From: Gammaproteobacteria bacterium
GTDB lineage: Bacteria; Pseudomonadota; Gammaproteobacteria; SZUA-229
NCBI GenBank assembly: GCA_011051475.1
Contig: DRLE01000187.1
Coordinates: 1 to 13,128 of the forward strand
Reading direction: 5' to 3'
Length of the DNA: 13,128 nt
In this document: piece after piece, positions 12,916 through 13,128 of the stretch
Layout: each line of letters starts with the position of its first letter
Position numbering within the stretch: the stretch's first letter is position 1
Program-made: the position numbers and the translations under genes
The notes under the pieces: generated by a model
Told to the model about the DNA's origin: nothing
The model's input: the letters and a program-made list of their open reading frames with translations, nothing else
Databases searched by the model: none

Positions 12916-13022
12916 GTTTCGCCCTGACGGCGAGTCCCTTTTCTTCAACAGCGAAGAAAAGGAACCAAAAGACGCCGCTACTACAGGCTGCGCCCCTTTA
13001 CAAAAGACGCAAAGGGGTACCC
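12916..13022 (-). repeat. 107-bp dispersed extragenic repeat, right copy (inverted)
   Basis: It is the reverse complement of the left copy at 562-668, with 8 differences in 107 positions, all in the half nearest GGGTACCC. In its first hairpin (12993-13001 with 13009-13017) a C-G pair of the left copy has become T-A, and a G-C pair has become G-T, so pairing is kept. It begins 35 bases after the ybiT stop codon. The frame reading SFGSFSSLLKKRDSPSGRN on the - strand is not a gene. Confidence 0.85.
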
Positions 13023-13052
13023 GCGCGCCCATCGCTTTTATGGGTGCGCGGG
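13020..13052. repeat. Central 13-bp hairpin between two head-to-head repeat copies
   Basis: CCCGCGCGCCCAT (13020-13032) pairs with ATGGGTGCGCGGG (13040-13052), with one G-T wobble, around a 7-base loop CGCTTTT. It overlaps the end of the inverted repeat copy and leads into a degenerate + strand copy. Confidence 0.7.
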
Positions 13053-13103
13053 CGCAGTCTGCAGCGGCGGCATTTTTCTGGTTACTCTTTTTTTGCTGTT
13101 GAC
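13053..13103 (+). repeat. Degenerate + strand copy of the dispersed repeat
   Basis: The order CTGCAGCGGCGGC, CTGGTTACTC and TTTGCTGTTGAC follows the left copy from about 591 to 640 (CTGCAGTGGCGGC, TTGGTTCC, TCGCTGTTGAA) with several changes and a small length difference. The window ends soon afterwards, so the rest of the copy cannot be judged. Confidence 0.5.
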
Positions 13104-13128
13104 TAAATTTGCAGGAGCAAATTTGAAC

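Noticed and set aside
562..13022. A 12-kb composite transposon bounded by the inverted 107-bp repeats
   Set aside because: There is no transposase or integrase, the interior includes core genes (rhlE, ybiT), and additional partial copies lie outside or next to each end, which fits a dispersed repeat better.
12847..13032. Short - strand frame at the right end encoding SFGSFSSLLKKRDSPSGRN
   Set aside because: This is translated repeat DNA; the same peptide arises from the left repeat copy.
1..13128. CRISPR array, tRNA or rRNA genes
   Set aside because: No regularly spaced direct repeats and no tRNA or rRNA-like sequence were seen.

Overview
The window reads as chromosomal DNA of a Gammaproteobacterium. 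It carries a clear YbiT-type ABC-F ATPase and an RhlE-type DEAD-box helicase, extragenic REP/BIME-like repeats with the classic GTAG tetranucleotide, and a crotonase-fold protein very close to the DSF synthase RpfF of Xanthomonas and Burkholderia. I cannot name the genus from sequence alone. No mobile-element, tRNA, rRNA, CRISPR or prophage genes are visible.

Layout. 1-134: C-terminal end of an unidentified + strand gene. 135-770: repeat-rich non-coding DNA (a BIME-like REP pair, a 113-bp foldback, and a 107-bp dispersed repeat). 771-2202: two overlapping + strand genes, a six-pass membrane protein of unknown function and a PlsC-family acyltransferase, followed by tandem hairpins. 2309-3169 (-): an exported amino-acid-type solute-binding protein with no permease or ATPase nearby. 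3170-3537: AT-rich divergent regulatory region. 3538-5658 (+): a membrane GGDEF-EAL protein. 5698-8257 (-): three-gene operon, in transcription order acyl carrier protein, FabF/NodE-like ketosynthase, Cfa-like methyltransferase. 8258-8491: divergent promoter region. 8492-9556 (+): RpfF-like DSF synthase with a basic C-terminal extension. 9788-11128 (+): rhlE. 11157-11224: second BIME. 11273-12880 (+): ybiT. 12881-13128: inverted and degenerate copies of the 107-bp repeat.

The centre of interest is 3538-9556. A DSF-type synthase is divergently paired with a dedicated ACP, an elongating condensing enzyme and an acyl-chain-modifying methyltransferase, and next to them lies a membrane protein with diguanylate cyclase and phosphodiesterase domains. 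In known DSF systems RpfF dehydrates and hydrolyses 3-hydroxyacyl-ACP to a free cis-2-unsaturated fatty acid, and the signal ends in a change of cyclic di-GMP. My inference is that this locus is a self-contained acyl signal (or special fatty acid) pathway: the private ACP and ketosynthase make the chain, the Cfa-like enzyme would add a methyl or cyclopropane group, the RpfF-like enzyme releases it, and the GGDEF-EAL protein is a candidate sensor or output. The product and the sensor link are unproven.

The second notable layer is the non-coding repeats. A 107-bp element occurs in inverted orientation near both ends of the window (99 of 107 positions identical), with a compensatory base-pair change in one of its hairpins. 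Several of the hairpins share a 7-base loop ending in four T.
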